Source: Pyrenochaeta sp. MPI-SDFR-AT-0127
Taxonomy: Eukaryota; Ascomycota; Dothideomycetes; Pleosporales; Cucurbitariaceae
Assembly: GCA_020747015.1 (NCBI GenBank)
Contig: JAGTJM010000015.1
Coordinates: 1 to 64,000, forward strand
DNA: 64,000 nucleotides
Reading direction: 5' to 3'
The notes beneath the pieces are model-generated. The model did not search any database, was not told where the DNA came from, and saw nothing but the letters and a program-made list of their open reading frames with translations. The number at the start of each line of letters is the position of its first letter. Within the stretch, counting starts at the first letter, position 1. Of this stretch, positions 11,811 through 22,313 are shown piece after piece. The position numbers and the translations under genes were made by a program.

Positions 11811-12088
11811 TCTGCGAATTACCTTTTGGAAGCTGATCTTCTTACAATATGCCCTTGGATAGAAGTAGAATGCAAAGGTGCAGCTGAAACACAAACAAGC
11901 AAGCTACGATGAAAATGGAAGTTGGCGGCTAACTGTGCTGCGCACGTGCTCAAGCACGACTCCACCCAAGGCTTTTCTCAACCAGTCGAAAGCATTAGTC
12001 TACGCTGGAGGGTAGACTACGTGCAATGTGTTGCAATTGATAATTGTTCTGCCCGACAGCACGCTAGAGTTCTGTCATAGCTCCTAGG
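11811..12088. promoter_or_regulatory. divergent promoter, ARID gene / DUF7580 gene
   Basis: 278 bp separate the ATG of the zinc finger/ARID gene (minus) from that of the DUF7580 gene (plus). The arrangement allows co-regulation. No specific site was identified. Confidence 0.45.
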
Positions 12089-13933
12089 ATGTCAGGTCTC
12101 GAGGTGGCTGGAGTCGTTCTCGGCGCCTTGCCACTCGTCATATCGGCTCTGGAGCACTACGCAAACGGTATCAACACAGCGAAGCGTTTCTGGCGATATA
12201 AAACCGAAATACGGTCACTGATTCTGCAGATAAATACGGAGAGGGGCATCTTTATCAACACCATTGAGCAGCTGCTTACTGGGATCGTCAGGATTGAGCA
12301 AATGAGCGATTTCGTGTCGAACCCCGGAGGCAAGAAATGGGGAGAAGCGGGAATTGAATCAAAGTTGAAAGAGAGGCTACGGGGTGTTTATGGCATATAT
12401 CTCGATAATGTGACAGGAATGGAGTCGTCGTTACATAAAATAATGGACAAGCTAGCGCTGAACCCTGACGGAAAGGTACGTCCGCATGCTCATTCGCCCT
12501 GACCGCATTTCGAGCCTAAGCATATTCACGAATTTTCATATTTCCCAGCACTGGAATCTGCTAACAGCCTAAATCAGCCTCAATTTACAGATCCAGGTCT
12601 GTTCAAGCAGGAATACAAGCGACTCAAGTTCAGCATCAGCAAGTCAGAGTACGCTGAACAGCTTACCGAGCTTAAGAACTTCAATCAGGCATTGGCACGC
12701 CTTACCAAGCAATCATTGGAACTTGAACCATCCAGGACTGTGACCAAGGCTCGTTCCTGTCCGAACTTTAGTGCTTTACAGAATTATGCGAGAACGTTGT
12801 TTGAGACTCTCCGCCAGGGGATACGATGCAATTGCGATAGCCATGCGGTCAAGCTTCGGCTAGAAAGCAGGAGCCAGAGAGAAGAAAAGGAGGAAGACCT
12901 GCTAGAGCGCACACCTTTCCGTGTGATATTCACGTACGCGACTGATACCGGCCCTCGATTATCGACCCCTAACTCTTGGAATTGGAAAGAAGCGGATATT
13001 CGGTGCCTAGTAGAGAAGCAGAGTCATGCAACCCTTCCGCAACGTGCTGATGACGCTTGTGTCTCACAGAGTGCTACACGGCGAGTAAAATTTGAACAGG
13101 TGCAGGTACATCAGGGCAACAATAATACAACAGTGACTGTCATTGAACAGCAGGTCACGTCGACTACGGTATCCAGGCCCGAGCAAATCCACGACCTGTG
13201 CAAGACAATATCATTATTACAACAACCACAGCGAGATCTGTGCATCGGCTATTTGACAGACAGCGTCAAGCGGAAATATGGCATCTACCCCCTTCAACCA
13301 CCGAACAGCTGTGACCAGCAGCAATGGGCAGCATATTCCCTGCGACAGATACTCACCGAGCGGGCAAATCTCAACCGGCGCCTGACAAAGCACGACAAGC
13401 TTCGAGTAGCGGTGGATCTTGCATCGAGCGTGTTGCAGCTGTATAAAACGCCATGGCTCGATGAGGAGTGGAGCGACAATGACGTGTACTTTATTCATCG
13501 GCCCGGTATCTCACCAGCCAAGGTCTTTGAGCATCCTTTTGTATATCGCAGGTTTTCATCCAAACCTACACCAGATAATGCAGTTGCTCAGCGTGCACAT
13601 TGCCGAGTGATTCGCAACCAGACACTGTTTACACTTGGCATACTGCTCATTGAGCTCTTGTACGGAAAGTCGATTGAAGAGTTACAGTCTCGGCGTGATC
13701 TCGACTGCGATGGCACCCCAGGGGTTGCGTGGTGTACGGCTGAGAGGCTCATCGAAGACGAGATTGAATATGAAGCGGGGCCGCGCTATCTAGATGCAGT
13801 CAGGCGATGCATACGGTGCGATTTTAACAGAAAGGATTCAAGTCTTGACGATGAGGACTTCCAACGTGCAGTCTTCGATGGCGTTGTGGCACCTTTGGAG
13901 AAGACTCTGCTGCAATTCACTAGCCTAGACTGA
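12089..13933 (+). CDS. DUF7580-type fungal protein (HeLo/pseudokinase-like)
   Basis: Two exons (12089-12475 and 12578-13933) join in phase 0 over a 102-nt intron (gtacgt..aatcag, with a ctaac branch site), giving 580 residues. The N terminus (MSGLEVAGVVLGALPLVISA) is the hydrophobic amphipathic helix typical of fungal DUF7580 and related HeLo/SesA-like proteins. The C-terminal half is a degenerate kinase-like fold: RVAVDLASSVLQLYKTPWL, then an LGILLIELLYGK helix resembling the kinase F-helix region, but no catalytic HRD or DFG motif. Relatives are expanded in filamentous fungi, often near allorecognition or NLR-type genes, and none has a firmly established function. A role in signalling or cell-death control is possible but inferred only from the N-terminal resemblance. 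Confidence 0.75.
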
Positions 13934-14920
13934 AAGGTGCATTCTCGAACATCTGACAACAAGGCAGCCCTGGGCGCGACACGGTATTATGAGCCAGAGG
14001 CACGCATATGTACAGGTGGAGCGCTCAGGAGGGTAGTGATATTGGTGAGGAACATGGCCAGCCAAGAGACTAAGGGATGATTGCAGGATCTCATGCGCGT
14101 AATTTCTCCGGAGACTGGCGATTCGGTTGTGTGGAGAAGGCGTTGAGCAGCCGCATGAACGCACATGTACATGACTTTGGACATTTGTAGTCGCAAATCT
14201 GCAAATAGCAACCGCTACCCAAAGCGGGCCAACCGCGTAGCCTGATGCTGCCCTGGGCGCGATTGGGCTGGTCGCAGTGTGGGTGTTCGGCGAGCATGAC
14301 GCTGGGCAGTCGAGTGCGTCGCTAGCCCAAGAGCGCCCAAATTCAGGGTCTCTTGGCAGCTCCTTTCGCGGGCATCAGGGATGCAAAAGATTGGCGGCTG
14401 AAGACCTTGCCGTATGCAGATATATCAGCAATAATAAGAGCCGCCCTTTCATGTCATCATCTAGATGGCAGCGATAGTGGGTTGTGTCACCACAGACCTG
14501 GTTGTTTGCATGCTGGGCGCGTCTTTGTTGTGGTCGGCCCCTCATCGCGACCTGCCCCGGATTCGACAGCGGAAGGCGCGGCAGGTACCGTCGCCCTTCT
14601 CTCACAAGAGGGGCACCGCTGCCAGCCTCGCATTGCGTTGCTTGTGACTCGACCAGCAGCAGCAGCGCAGGACCTCGCACGCCTACCGTCGCCTCCCTTT
14701 TGTGACGTGCGCCCTTCTAAACATATTGGCGTCCGGCGGCCAATTATCGCCCGCCGATTTTCACTTTTCGGCGGCTGAAACGCTGCAAGGCCCGCCCAGC
14801 GGTTGGGACACGAGCCCTGGCAGCAAGACCCTCAGACTGACCACGTCCCCTTGCACTCCTAGTTCCAGCTCGGACTCTGCCATCCCAGCGCCAGACTATG
14901 TATTCTCGCAGCTCGCCGCC
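13934..14920. other. long 5' region of the Ser/Pro-rich gene
   Basis: Nearly 1 kb without a convincing gene. It contains an identical 12-mer at 13968-13979 and 14251-14262, and the related word gctgggcgcg at 14512-14521. Overlapping open frames on both strands have no family features. It probably holds the 3' UTR of the DUF7580 gene and the promoter and leader of the gene starting at 14921. Confidence 0.45.
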
Positions 14921-16144
14921 ATGAGCCCCAACGTGCCCTTCTCGCCGGCTGCAGCAAAGGACACCGAGCAGCACCAACTTCTCGTCGAGCGGCTAAAGGC
15001 CATGTCCACCTCGACCGCCCGCTCAGGCCCGACTCCTCCTCGAAGCCCCAAAACGGCGTCGACCCCTCCACCTGGACCAGTCGACAAAGACGCGTCCCAG
15101 TCCGCCAGTCCCGCCTTCCACTCCAGTTACCTAGTCCGGCCAACTGAGCCCTCCTTAGCGGACACCGAAACCATGGGAGAAGCCAACTCACTTACCCGCC
15201 AGTCGAGCAGCGCCTCCAACGACAGCCTCACCTCAAGGCGCCCGTCGACACCTCGCTCACAGACAGACCCATCACCCGACACCATCCCTACCTTCCATCC
15301 GCAACCTCGAAACCGATCGCCCTACGCGCGGTCTCACCTGCGCTCACAGAGCGCCTCTAGCACGCTCAGTGCACCCCCTATGACACGAGCTCACTCACTA
15401 CCTACTGTGATGCACCCTACCGCCGGATTCCTATCCCTCTCACCTTCGCCAATGCCGCTTGCCAGGCCATCGTCTCCTCTGCGTTCACCGAAGCGAACTC
15501 GCAGCCCACGGGCCCTCGATTCTCGACCTGTCCCAGCCAGCCCTCATGAGCGGTACGGATCGGGCATCCGCCCAGCTTCGATCGGTTCTTTCGACGGAGC
15601 ACCTAGCGTATGCGACATATCCGAAGACGCTGAGCTAGAGCTCACGCCCCGAGCGGGTACTGGCGTGTCTAGCTTATACAGCAGCACGGGGTCCCTGTCT
15701 AGGCGACGACGACCAGCTTCACCGCTCTACCAGGCCTCCATCGGCTTTGCGACACAGTCAACCAGCACACCGACTTCTGCAGCCACTTCGCCGCTCCTCA
15801 CGCCTACCAAATTCAACGAGCACTACCCGTCCTCACTTACTTCCTCTTCCGTTCCCTCCACTCCGACCTCGATGCGCTCGCGCAGCCCCTCTATCTCGTC
15901 TCTAGAAACTATCGAAGACAGTCCCGATGCAGAAGAGAAGGCTATTGAGGAAGATCGTATTGCTAGGCTCAAAGCTGCAGCTGATCGCGAGGACGGCGGA
16001 GAGCAGAGGAGGTCGAGCTTGGATGTGCCTGAGGGCCGTGGCCGCAGCCTAGGCTTCGGCAAGCGAGACTCAAGGAAAAGATGGAGCGTTTGTGGCGCTG
16101 AAAGGCGCCAAGACCTTGATCTCGAAACCATCTGGGAAGATTGA
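14921..16144 (+). CDS. Ser/Pro-rich low-complexity protein
   Basis: A 407-residue single-exon protein, very rich in Ser, Pro, Thr and Arg, with many SP/TP and RSxS sites that suit proline-directed and basophilic kinases. The frame is open back to 14702, but the first ATG in it is at 14921 (MSPNVPFSP), which I take as the start. Residues before it may be 5' leader. A short charged helix near the C terminus (EEKAIEEDRIARLKAAADRE) is the only ordered-looking part. I recognise no domain. It looks like an intrinsically disordered phosphoprotein. The strong codon periodicity and length make a real gene likely. Confidence 0.7.
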   Translation: MSPNVPFSPAAAKDTEQHQLLVERLKAMSTSTARSGPTPPRSPKTASTPPPGPVDKDASQSASPAFHSSYLVRPTEPSLADTETMGEANSLTRQSSSASNDSLTSRRPSTPRSQTDPSPDTIPTFHPQPRNRSPYARSHLRSQSASSTLSAPPMTRAHSLPTVMHPTAGFLSLSPSPMPLARPSSPLRSPKRTRSPRALDSRPVPASPHERYGSGIRPASIGSFDGAPSVCDISEDAELELTPRAGTGVSSLYSSTGSLSRRRRPASPLYQASIGFATQSTSTPTSAATSPLLTPTKFNEHYPSSLTSSSVPSTPTSMRSRSPSISSLETIEDSPDAEEKAIEEDRIARLKAAADREDGGEQRRSSLDVPEGRGRSLGFGKRDSRKRWSVCGAERRQDLDLETIWED

Positions 16145-16825
16145 TTTTCAGTCCATCATTCAACAACGGATTTCAACGGCCCCAAACGGTCATGGACATT
16201 GCACTATTGCATAAACGGTGTTTGGGCTTTTACCAGGCTTTAGCCTGTGCGGCTACTAATGGGAGGTACGGCGAGTTTTTGTTTTTTCACTTGCAGCGAC
16301 CAGGTCCTAGCAAGGCAGCCTACTTGCGAATACTGCTTATTATAGGGAGTTATGGTCTTCGATTCAAGCACATGGCATGATGCATTCACGATCAATTATA
16401 TCGTCAACAACATGATACCCTCCGATACGGAGCTCTGATTTTGTACAACAGCAACCAAGGCTGTATCTCACTCAAGCTATGAGTCAATACGCCTTACAAA
16501 TACCAAACATATAACAATATCTCTTTGTGCCTAGACCTTTGACGGTGACGTTGTGAAATTTGCGGCGTTTCTTTCCACTTTCAAACCTGCCGTTGCCGTA
16601 TACGGTAGTCGTAACAGTTGGCCAATCACACGTGCTCTCCCTCTGACATCACATCCTTGAAGGTTCAAAAGCCACCATGGTGGGGTTTGAGGGCGACACA
16701 ACCAGAAGTGTGCCCAACAAATTATGGAGTGATTATATATCAACCATCCGCTCTTTATTTATTGCGCTCTGCCTTTCACAGACCTTTCTCTCTTCAACTC
16801 GCTCAATCACATTACAAACATCAAA
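16145..16825. promoter_or_regulatory. intergenic, oxidoreductase promoter
   Basis: 680 bp between tandem plus-strand genes. A TATA-like ttatatatca lies near 16733, about 90 bp before the ATG at 16826, followed by a CT-rich stretch (ctttctctcttcaactcgctc) typical of fungal leaders. No other gene is seen. Confidence 0.5.
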
Positions 16826-17824
16826 ATGATCAACTTCGGGATTATCGGCACAAACTGGATCACGCATTCCTATGTCGAAGCAGCGCATGCGACAGGAAAA
16901 TGGAATCTAGCCGCTGTGTACTCCAGGAAAGAAGACACGGCGAAAGAGTTTGCAGCAAAGTATGAAGGCAAGCAGATTACGACATACACGGACCTCGATG
17001 CTCTCGCCAAAGATTCAAACATCTCAACCGTGTACATTGCTAGTCCAAACATCCTACACTATGAGCAAGCCAAGATCATCTTGTCGGCTGGCAAGAACGT
17101 CATCCTAGAGAAGCCATCATGCAGTACTGTCGAGGAGCTAGACGACCTCTTTAAAACAGCCAAAGAGAAGAGTGTCATCCTCATCGAAGCCTTCCGCCAC
17201 ATCCAAGAAGCAAACTTCAAGCTCCTCAAGCAGCAAATCTCCACGCTTGGTCCCATCTACGGCGCCTCAATCACCTACGCGCAGTACTCGTCTCGCTACG
17301 AGAAAGTGCTCGCCGGCGAAGTGCCAAACATTTTCAACCTGGACATGGGCGGCGGCGCTCTGGTAGATCTCGGCGTGTACTGCGTCGCTGCAGCCATTGA
17401 TCTATTTGGCGCCCCCGTCGACGCACAATACTGGCCTGTGAAGATCGCCACCGGCGCAGACGGCGCAGGCCGAATCATCCTGGCCTACCCCACCTTTACC
17501 GTGCACCTGTGCCATTCTAAAATCTACAACTCGGATGCGCCATCCGAAATCTACGGCGAGAAGGGCACGCTCATAATCCCGACTATTACTGATGTGGAGA
17601 AGATTACGTTCTGGGACCCCAAGAAGAAGACGAGGGAAGAGGTGAAGGGGTTGAGCAAGCCCGAGGAGCTGAATCTCAAGGAGGAAGCGCTGGAGTTTGC
17701 GAGGGTGATTGACGAGAGGGACGAAGCCGCGCTGAAGAGGCATGAACAGCATAGTAGGGATGTGCTGAAGGTGCTGGAGAAAGTAAGGCACGACAATGGG
17801 TTGTTGTTCAAGGGAGGAAAGTAG
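16826..17824 (+). CDS. Gfo/Idh/MocA family NAD(P)-dependent oxidoreductase
   Basis: An intronless 332-residue protein. The N-terminal Rossmann fold begins GIIGTNWI (5-12), a variant of GxGxxG. EKP at 95-97 supplies the catalytic Lys typical of glucose-fructose oxidoreductase, inositol dehydrogenase and dihydrodiol dehydrogenase relatives. The C-terminal alpha/beta domain includes the conserved DMGGGALVDLGVYCV segment (about 172-186). The enzyme should oxidise or reduce a sugar or polyol-like substrate with NAD(P). The exact substrate cannot be read from sequence. There is no targeting signal, so it is probably cytosolic. Neighbours give no pathway hint. Confidence 0.92.
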   Translation: MINFGIIGTNWITHSYVEAAHATGKWNLAAVYSRKEDTAKEFAAKYEGKQITTYTDLDALAKDSNISTVYIASPNILHYEQAKIILSAGKNVILEKPSCSTVEELDDLFKTAKEKSVILIEAFRHIQEANFKLLKQQISTLGPIYGASITYAQYSSRYEKVLAGEVPNIFNLDMGGGALVDLGVYCVAAAIDLFGAPVDAQYWPVKIATGADGAGRIILAYPTFTVHLCHSKIYNSDAPSEIYGEKGTLIIPTITDVEKITFWDPKKKTREEVKGLSKPEELNLKEEALEFARVIDERDEAALKRHEQHSRDVLKVLEKVRHDNGLLFKGGK

Positions 17825-18722
17825 GTGCTTGTACAACTGAACAGGTGAATTGGTAATGCAAAGAGATGAACACTTTATGAGCAACGCATTGCAAGCCAAA
17901 CGTTTTCAATCTTTACAGACATCTTTAATGCGCATGTGTTACTTGTGCTCATTGCTTTGTGGCCTTATATTTCCGCTGTTGATCTGGCAAAGCATTAAAG
18001 GACGATGTATAACTTCCACAGTATCTTTATGTTGATCGACTCAAGAGTCTACGTCCTATTGAAAGAGTAACGCGAAAACCATCATCTGAAAGAGCTGACT
18101 GAATTGCTGCTGTACTGCCTCTTCGTAAATCTTGCAGCGCTTTCATTGTAACTGGATATTGGCGACAAATACTTCTTCGCGACTATGGGTGGAACTGGTA
18201 CTGGTATATAGTGCTGAATTAGGCCGTCGATCGAGGTGGCGACTACGCTTTTGGCGTCACTTATCTCTAGGTTTGGTGCTTGAAAATAGATGGGTCTGTC
18301 CAGTATAGCACAGCAAGCCTGCTCTATTTATAAGGCTTTGTGTGACATGGCTGCCAGACTCACGTATATCAAGAAGAACATCACATACTAATGAACTATT
18401 CTTGAAGCCAATGCAATTCGTTTTCATGCGCAAAGAAACTGATGAGACCCTAGAATACACGCCATCAAATGGATCGCCAATTGCTCGTTCAACCAGTTCC
18501 ATTATTTACCACCTTCTCAATCTCCCTCGCTCCTACCAGCCCCTCTTCCCATGGCCGTCCATCCAAAAATACACAAAGGTAGACGTACAAAATGACGCGC
18601 ATGCTTTTCATGAGCGTCATCTGGGTAAAAGCCGCGTTGCATGTGTCGATGCCAATTCATACTGATGCTCTCTGTTGCAGATGTACATTGTCGCGGACTG
18701 CAATCGTTGGGTGTACAGATTT
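17825..18722. other. convergent intergenic region
   Basis: 900 bp between the 3' ends of the oxidoreductase (plus) and VMA3 (minus). No supportable gene; presumably 3' UTRs and spacer. Confidence 0.5.
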
Positions 18723-19631
18723 CTAGCACCCCTCTCCAGTAGCCTTCGAGTTCATGAGCAGGGCAACGATAAGACCGTATAGACCTGAATTGTGCGTTAG
18801 CAGACTGTCCCCTTATTCTTATCCAAGCGCAACATACCCAAGACTTCAGCGAAAATGAGGATCAAGATCATTCCAACAAACAGCCTGGGCTGTTGGGCGG
18901 TTCCTCGTACACCAGCGTCACCGACAATGCCAATAGCGAAACCAGCGGCCATGCCGGACAGACCGACGGCGAGACCCGCGCCGAGCTGGATGAAGTTGTC
19001 GAACAGCGAAGAATTCTGTTTCAGACCGTTCGAGATCAGGACGGACACAACGAGACCGTAGATACCAATGATACCCGCCATGACGACAGGAATAATGTCT
19101 ATATTGGGTCAGATAGAGCTCTGCAGTGATATTGCTTGCCATTGATAGATCCAGGGCTGCCATGAAGGCAACATGGGCGACGTACTCTTGACGATCAAGT
19201 CCGGGCGAAGGACACCCATGGCGGAAACACCGACACCTGCCTTGGCAGTGCCGTAGGCGGCACCGAAACACGCGAAGACGATGGCTGACGTGCAGCCCAT
19301 CGCGCCGAAAAAGGGCTGTTATATTATTAATACGTGTTCCTCATTCCATATGTTGTAATGCTCAACGCATCAAGAGACGATGGGAGGTGTGGGTTGTCGC
19401 GATGCTGACCACGTAGGGAGGCGAAGCGGAGAGTGTGCTTGGAGACTTACAGCATAGACGGGGCTGCATCAGTTATGTTAGCAATAATTCGTTGTCGGCG
19501 ATAGTGTAAAGGCTCCTCCATTGTCACGAGGATAGCTGCAAGCTCAAGCTTATCTCCAAGAAGCAAGCTGGAAGCTGCCTACAACATGGACAAGGGAGCT
19601 CCGTGTGCACTCACCAGAGTTCTGAAACCAT
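18723..19631 (-). CDS. VMA3: V-type ATPase proteolipid subunit c
   Basis: Five exons give exactly 160 residues, the usual length: 19631-19615 (17 nt), 19463-19451 (13-nt micro-exon), 19315-19186, 19098-18838 and 18784-18723. All introns have GT..AG ends. The joined start MVSELCPVYAPFFGAMGC matches the family. Four membrane helices form the rotor proteolipid of the vacuolar proton pump. The proton-carrying Glu is E138 in FAEVLG of the last helix. Glycine-rich helix-packing segments (GAAYGTAKAG, GLAVGLSGMAAG) are present. The paralogues VMA3 and VMA11 are alike; the short N terminus fits VMA3 best. It diverges from SNU13 across about 440 bp. Confidence 0.95.
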
Positions 19632-20069
19632 CTTTACGGTATTTTATGTGATCGACAACTTGTATGCAGCGACTTCGAGATATCGGATGAGATGGGCGGG
19701 TTGCGTGGATGCTTGTACAGAAGCGGTTGTGGTGTCGAGGTGAGTGGTGACGATGGCTGGAGATGCAGTTCTCGCTTCACGCTAGTCCCTGGCTACACTA
19801 GCGCACTATGCACGTGATAGCTGCGTGAGCCAAGGCCACGTCCTGCGGCTCTCCCACCAAAAGTTTTTTTTTGAAGTTCCTTGTGCATTCGCTGTTCGAC
19901 CTCACAACCACAATCATCTCCACAACTCTAAACGGGCGAGCAAAGCAGTGTGCGTACTTGCTACCATCCTGTATGCGAACCAAATCATACTGACAAAAAT
20001 AGGAACCCTCCCTCGGGCGAGCTAAGCAGTGAACCCTACTTCCAGCACCACAACCCATCAATAATTACC
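19632..20069. promoter_or_regulatory. divergent promoter VMA3 / SNU13
   Basis: 438 bp between the two start codons. It includes a CT/A-rich leader before SNU13. Plus-strand open frames here have no family signal and are treated as leader. Confidence 0.5.
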
Positions 20070-20503
20070 ATGGCCGAAGACAACTCTGCTGCATGGCCCC
20101 AGGCTGACCAGGCCCTCTCTCAAGAGATCCTGGATCTCGTACAACAAGCGACTCACTATCGTCAGCTCAAGAAGGGCGCCAACGAGGCCACGAAGACTCT
20201 GAACCGTGGTATCTCCGAGCTCATCATCTTGGCCGCTGATACGAGCCCACTTGCGATCCTTCTGCATCTTCCCCTCCTCTGCGAAGATAAGAACGTTCCT
20301 TACGTCTACGTTCCGTCGAAGATGGCGCTCGGTCGTGCCTGCGGCGTAGCCAGGGCTGTCATCGCAGCCTCAATCACCACCAACGAGGCCTCAGATCTGA
20401 TGGGTCAGATTAGAACTCTCAAGGTAAGAGATCCACTTGACTAATTATCTGAACGTTTACTGACCCTATGGAACAGGACAAGGTGGAACGCCTCCAGATC
20501 TAA
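20070..20503 (+). CDS. SNU13: snRNP/snoRNP protein Snu13 (15.5K, L7Ae family)
   Basis: Two exons (20070-20423 and 20477-20503) join in phase 0 across a 53-nt intron with gtaaga..aacag ends. The last exon codes only for DKVERLQI and the stop. The product is 126 residues, the same length as yeast Snu13. It binds kink-turn RNA in U4 snRNA (U4/U6.U5 tri-snRNP) and in box C/D snoRNAs. Family features are KKGANEATKTLNRG, LIILAADTSP and LPLLCEDKNVPYVYVPSK, the L7Ae RNA-binding core. The ATG at 20070 follows an accATGg context; the frame is open further upstream, but homology begins here. Confidence 0.96.
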
Positions 20504-22313
20504 ATACGGTTTTCACCGCAAAGTTCTCAGTAGAGCTAGGCTCCACGGAAGTATGAGCCACAATAACATCAGAAATTGCATGGTCTATGGCATGGAAATT
20601 GGACCAGGGACTCGTTATGGAATATTATCGAGTTAACTGTACGTAGACTGAGAATGAAATGCTGAGCATATGTCGGCATGGACTCTACCAGCAATGAATT
20701 AGTTGATGATAACTGCGACCCTTCTATTCGAATAACTTCATTATCAAACATCGTCCACATACTAGTGTATGCGACTTAAATCTTCAGTGTGATTGACTAC
20801 TAAACATGAATTCGTGAAAGACGTATATCTCGTCCTCGTACAATTGATATACTCGAGCACCCACGTTGGAAGAATAGAATAGATGATACCAACAAAAAAT
20901 GTCTGACTCATACCCCAGTGCTAGTAAAATGTAAGTATATTCTTTTAAGGCAGCCAATACAACCCGTATCGATCAACGCTATCCCCTGATTACACAGTTC
21001 ATCCCTCCTTCGCCTCGTCAACTTCAGCAAAAACAGGAGCCAAAAACATACAACAGCGGGGATTCGCTAGTGGTCACCCACCTAACTACTAATCCGCCGG
21101 TATCTTGCTTAAATAGGGCTGAGCGAACGGGAAGCCTTGTTCTCAAGATCCTATGGTCGTATGTGAAAGAAATGGTCGATAAAGAACAAGATAATCAAGT
21201 TTGTATTCAGAGGCTCAGTGCTTAGCTTCAAACTAAACTGGTCATCCTCAACAAAATGAATTTGGTTGATTAATCTTGTGGCATACTAATTGGAATGGTT
21301 TTCGAAAAGGAGGCGGTAATGACGAATGGGAGCCATTGGCCGGACCTTCTTGTAATGAGCATCACACAATTTTGATTTGGTCATAAATACTAAACTAGAT
21401 AAGGAAGCATCACATCGCATTATGCATTAATATAGTTTCTAGAAGCTCGATCTGCGAGATTATAGCAAGTAGCGGTCTGGAACTACTAGATCAAAGTCAC
21501 TCTCATACGCCACACATGTAAAAACGTTCCGCAGAAGTAGTTGCGGTTGGTATACAAAAGTCACAATTTCCTCTTTCCAGGGTTGGAGCAGCAGTATTTA
21601 TAAAAACAATATCAAGGTAGTCAGCATCTTTGTTATGGCATATTGGCAAATGGTATAAAAGCATAGAGAAGACAGCAATGAGGGCTTTAGAACATTTGCC
21701 AATGAAGTACAGTTGGGTCAAATATGCGTTGTCCATCGTGAGGAAAGCTATCGTCGTCAAAGTAACGGACGCGCGGTATGCATTCAGGATCGAGTGCTGT
21801 TAAGGGGGAGAGTTCAAGCCGGCTACCTAGCAGGAAGAAAGTAACAGATGAGACATGGAGATTGACTTTCGTACTTCAGATGAAAAAATTTGGTTTGTCA
21901 ACTCATCAATATGATCCTTCTGGTATGTCAGAGCTTCATTACTTTTTATGATTGGATACTCAAGAATAGATATACGGAAAAGATTTCCTGGAGTATTCGA
22001 AGACCTCTCCCAGCACCAATGCTGGTTATAAGGTTCCGTGCTTCTTGCGTCGTTGAGTCTTTCAAAGTGAGCAGATCATCAATCCGGCAATTGATTGTTG
22101 TGTGCTAGGTTCCCGGCGCCAAGGACCTGAACATGCGTACAACGAAACTTGAGGGTGTGTCAGCGCAGTATGAGTGCTGTACGGTGGTAGAGGATATAAA
22201 TTTATGGCCCTCAATTGAGATATAGAAAGAATCTAACTGATTTGGATACACGTTCCCCCTCAGTCGCCACTGGTTGACAACCAGCACCTCCGTCACTCGA
22301 CCAATACTACATT
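20504..22313. other. gene-poor AT-richer spacer
   Basis: 1.8 kb with only short unrelated open frames. It is visibly more AT-rich than the flanking genes. I recognise no transposon, RNA gene or repeat. The right part should contain the 3' UTR of the Hsp70-like gene. Confidence 0.5.

Noticed and set aside
14353..14778. A 141-codon plus-strand open frame upstream of the Ser/Pro-rich gene
   Set aside because: It overlaps the other-frame leader of that gene, has no motif, and is matched by open frames on the other strand, as expected for GC-rich leader.
20504..22313. Possible transposon relic in AT-rich spacer
   Set aside because: No terminal repeats, target-site duplications or transposase/reverse transcriptase motifs could be seen by eye.
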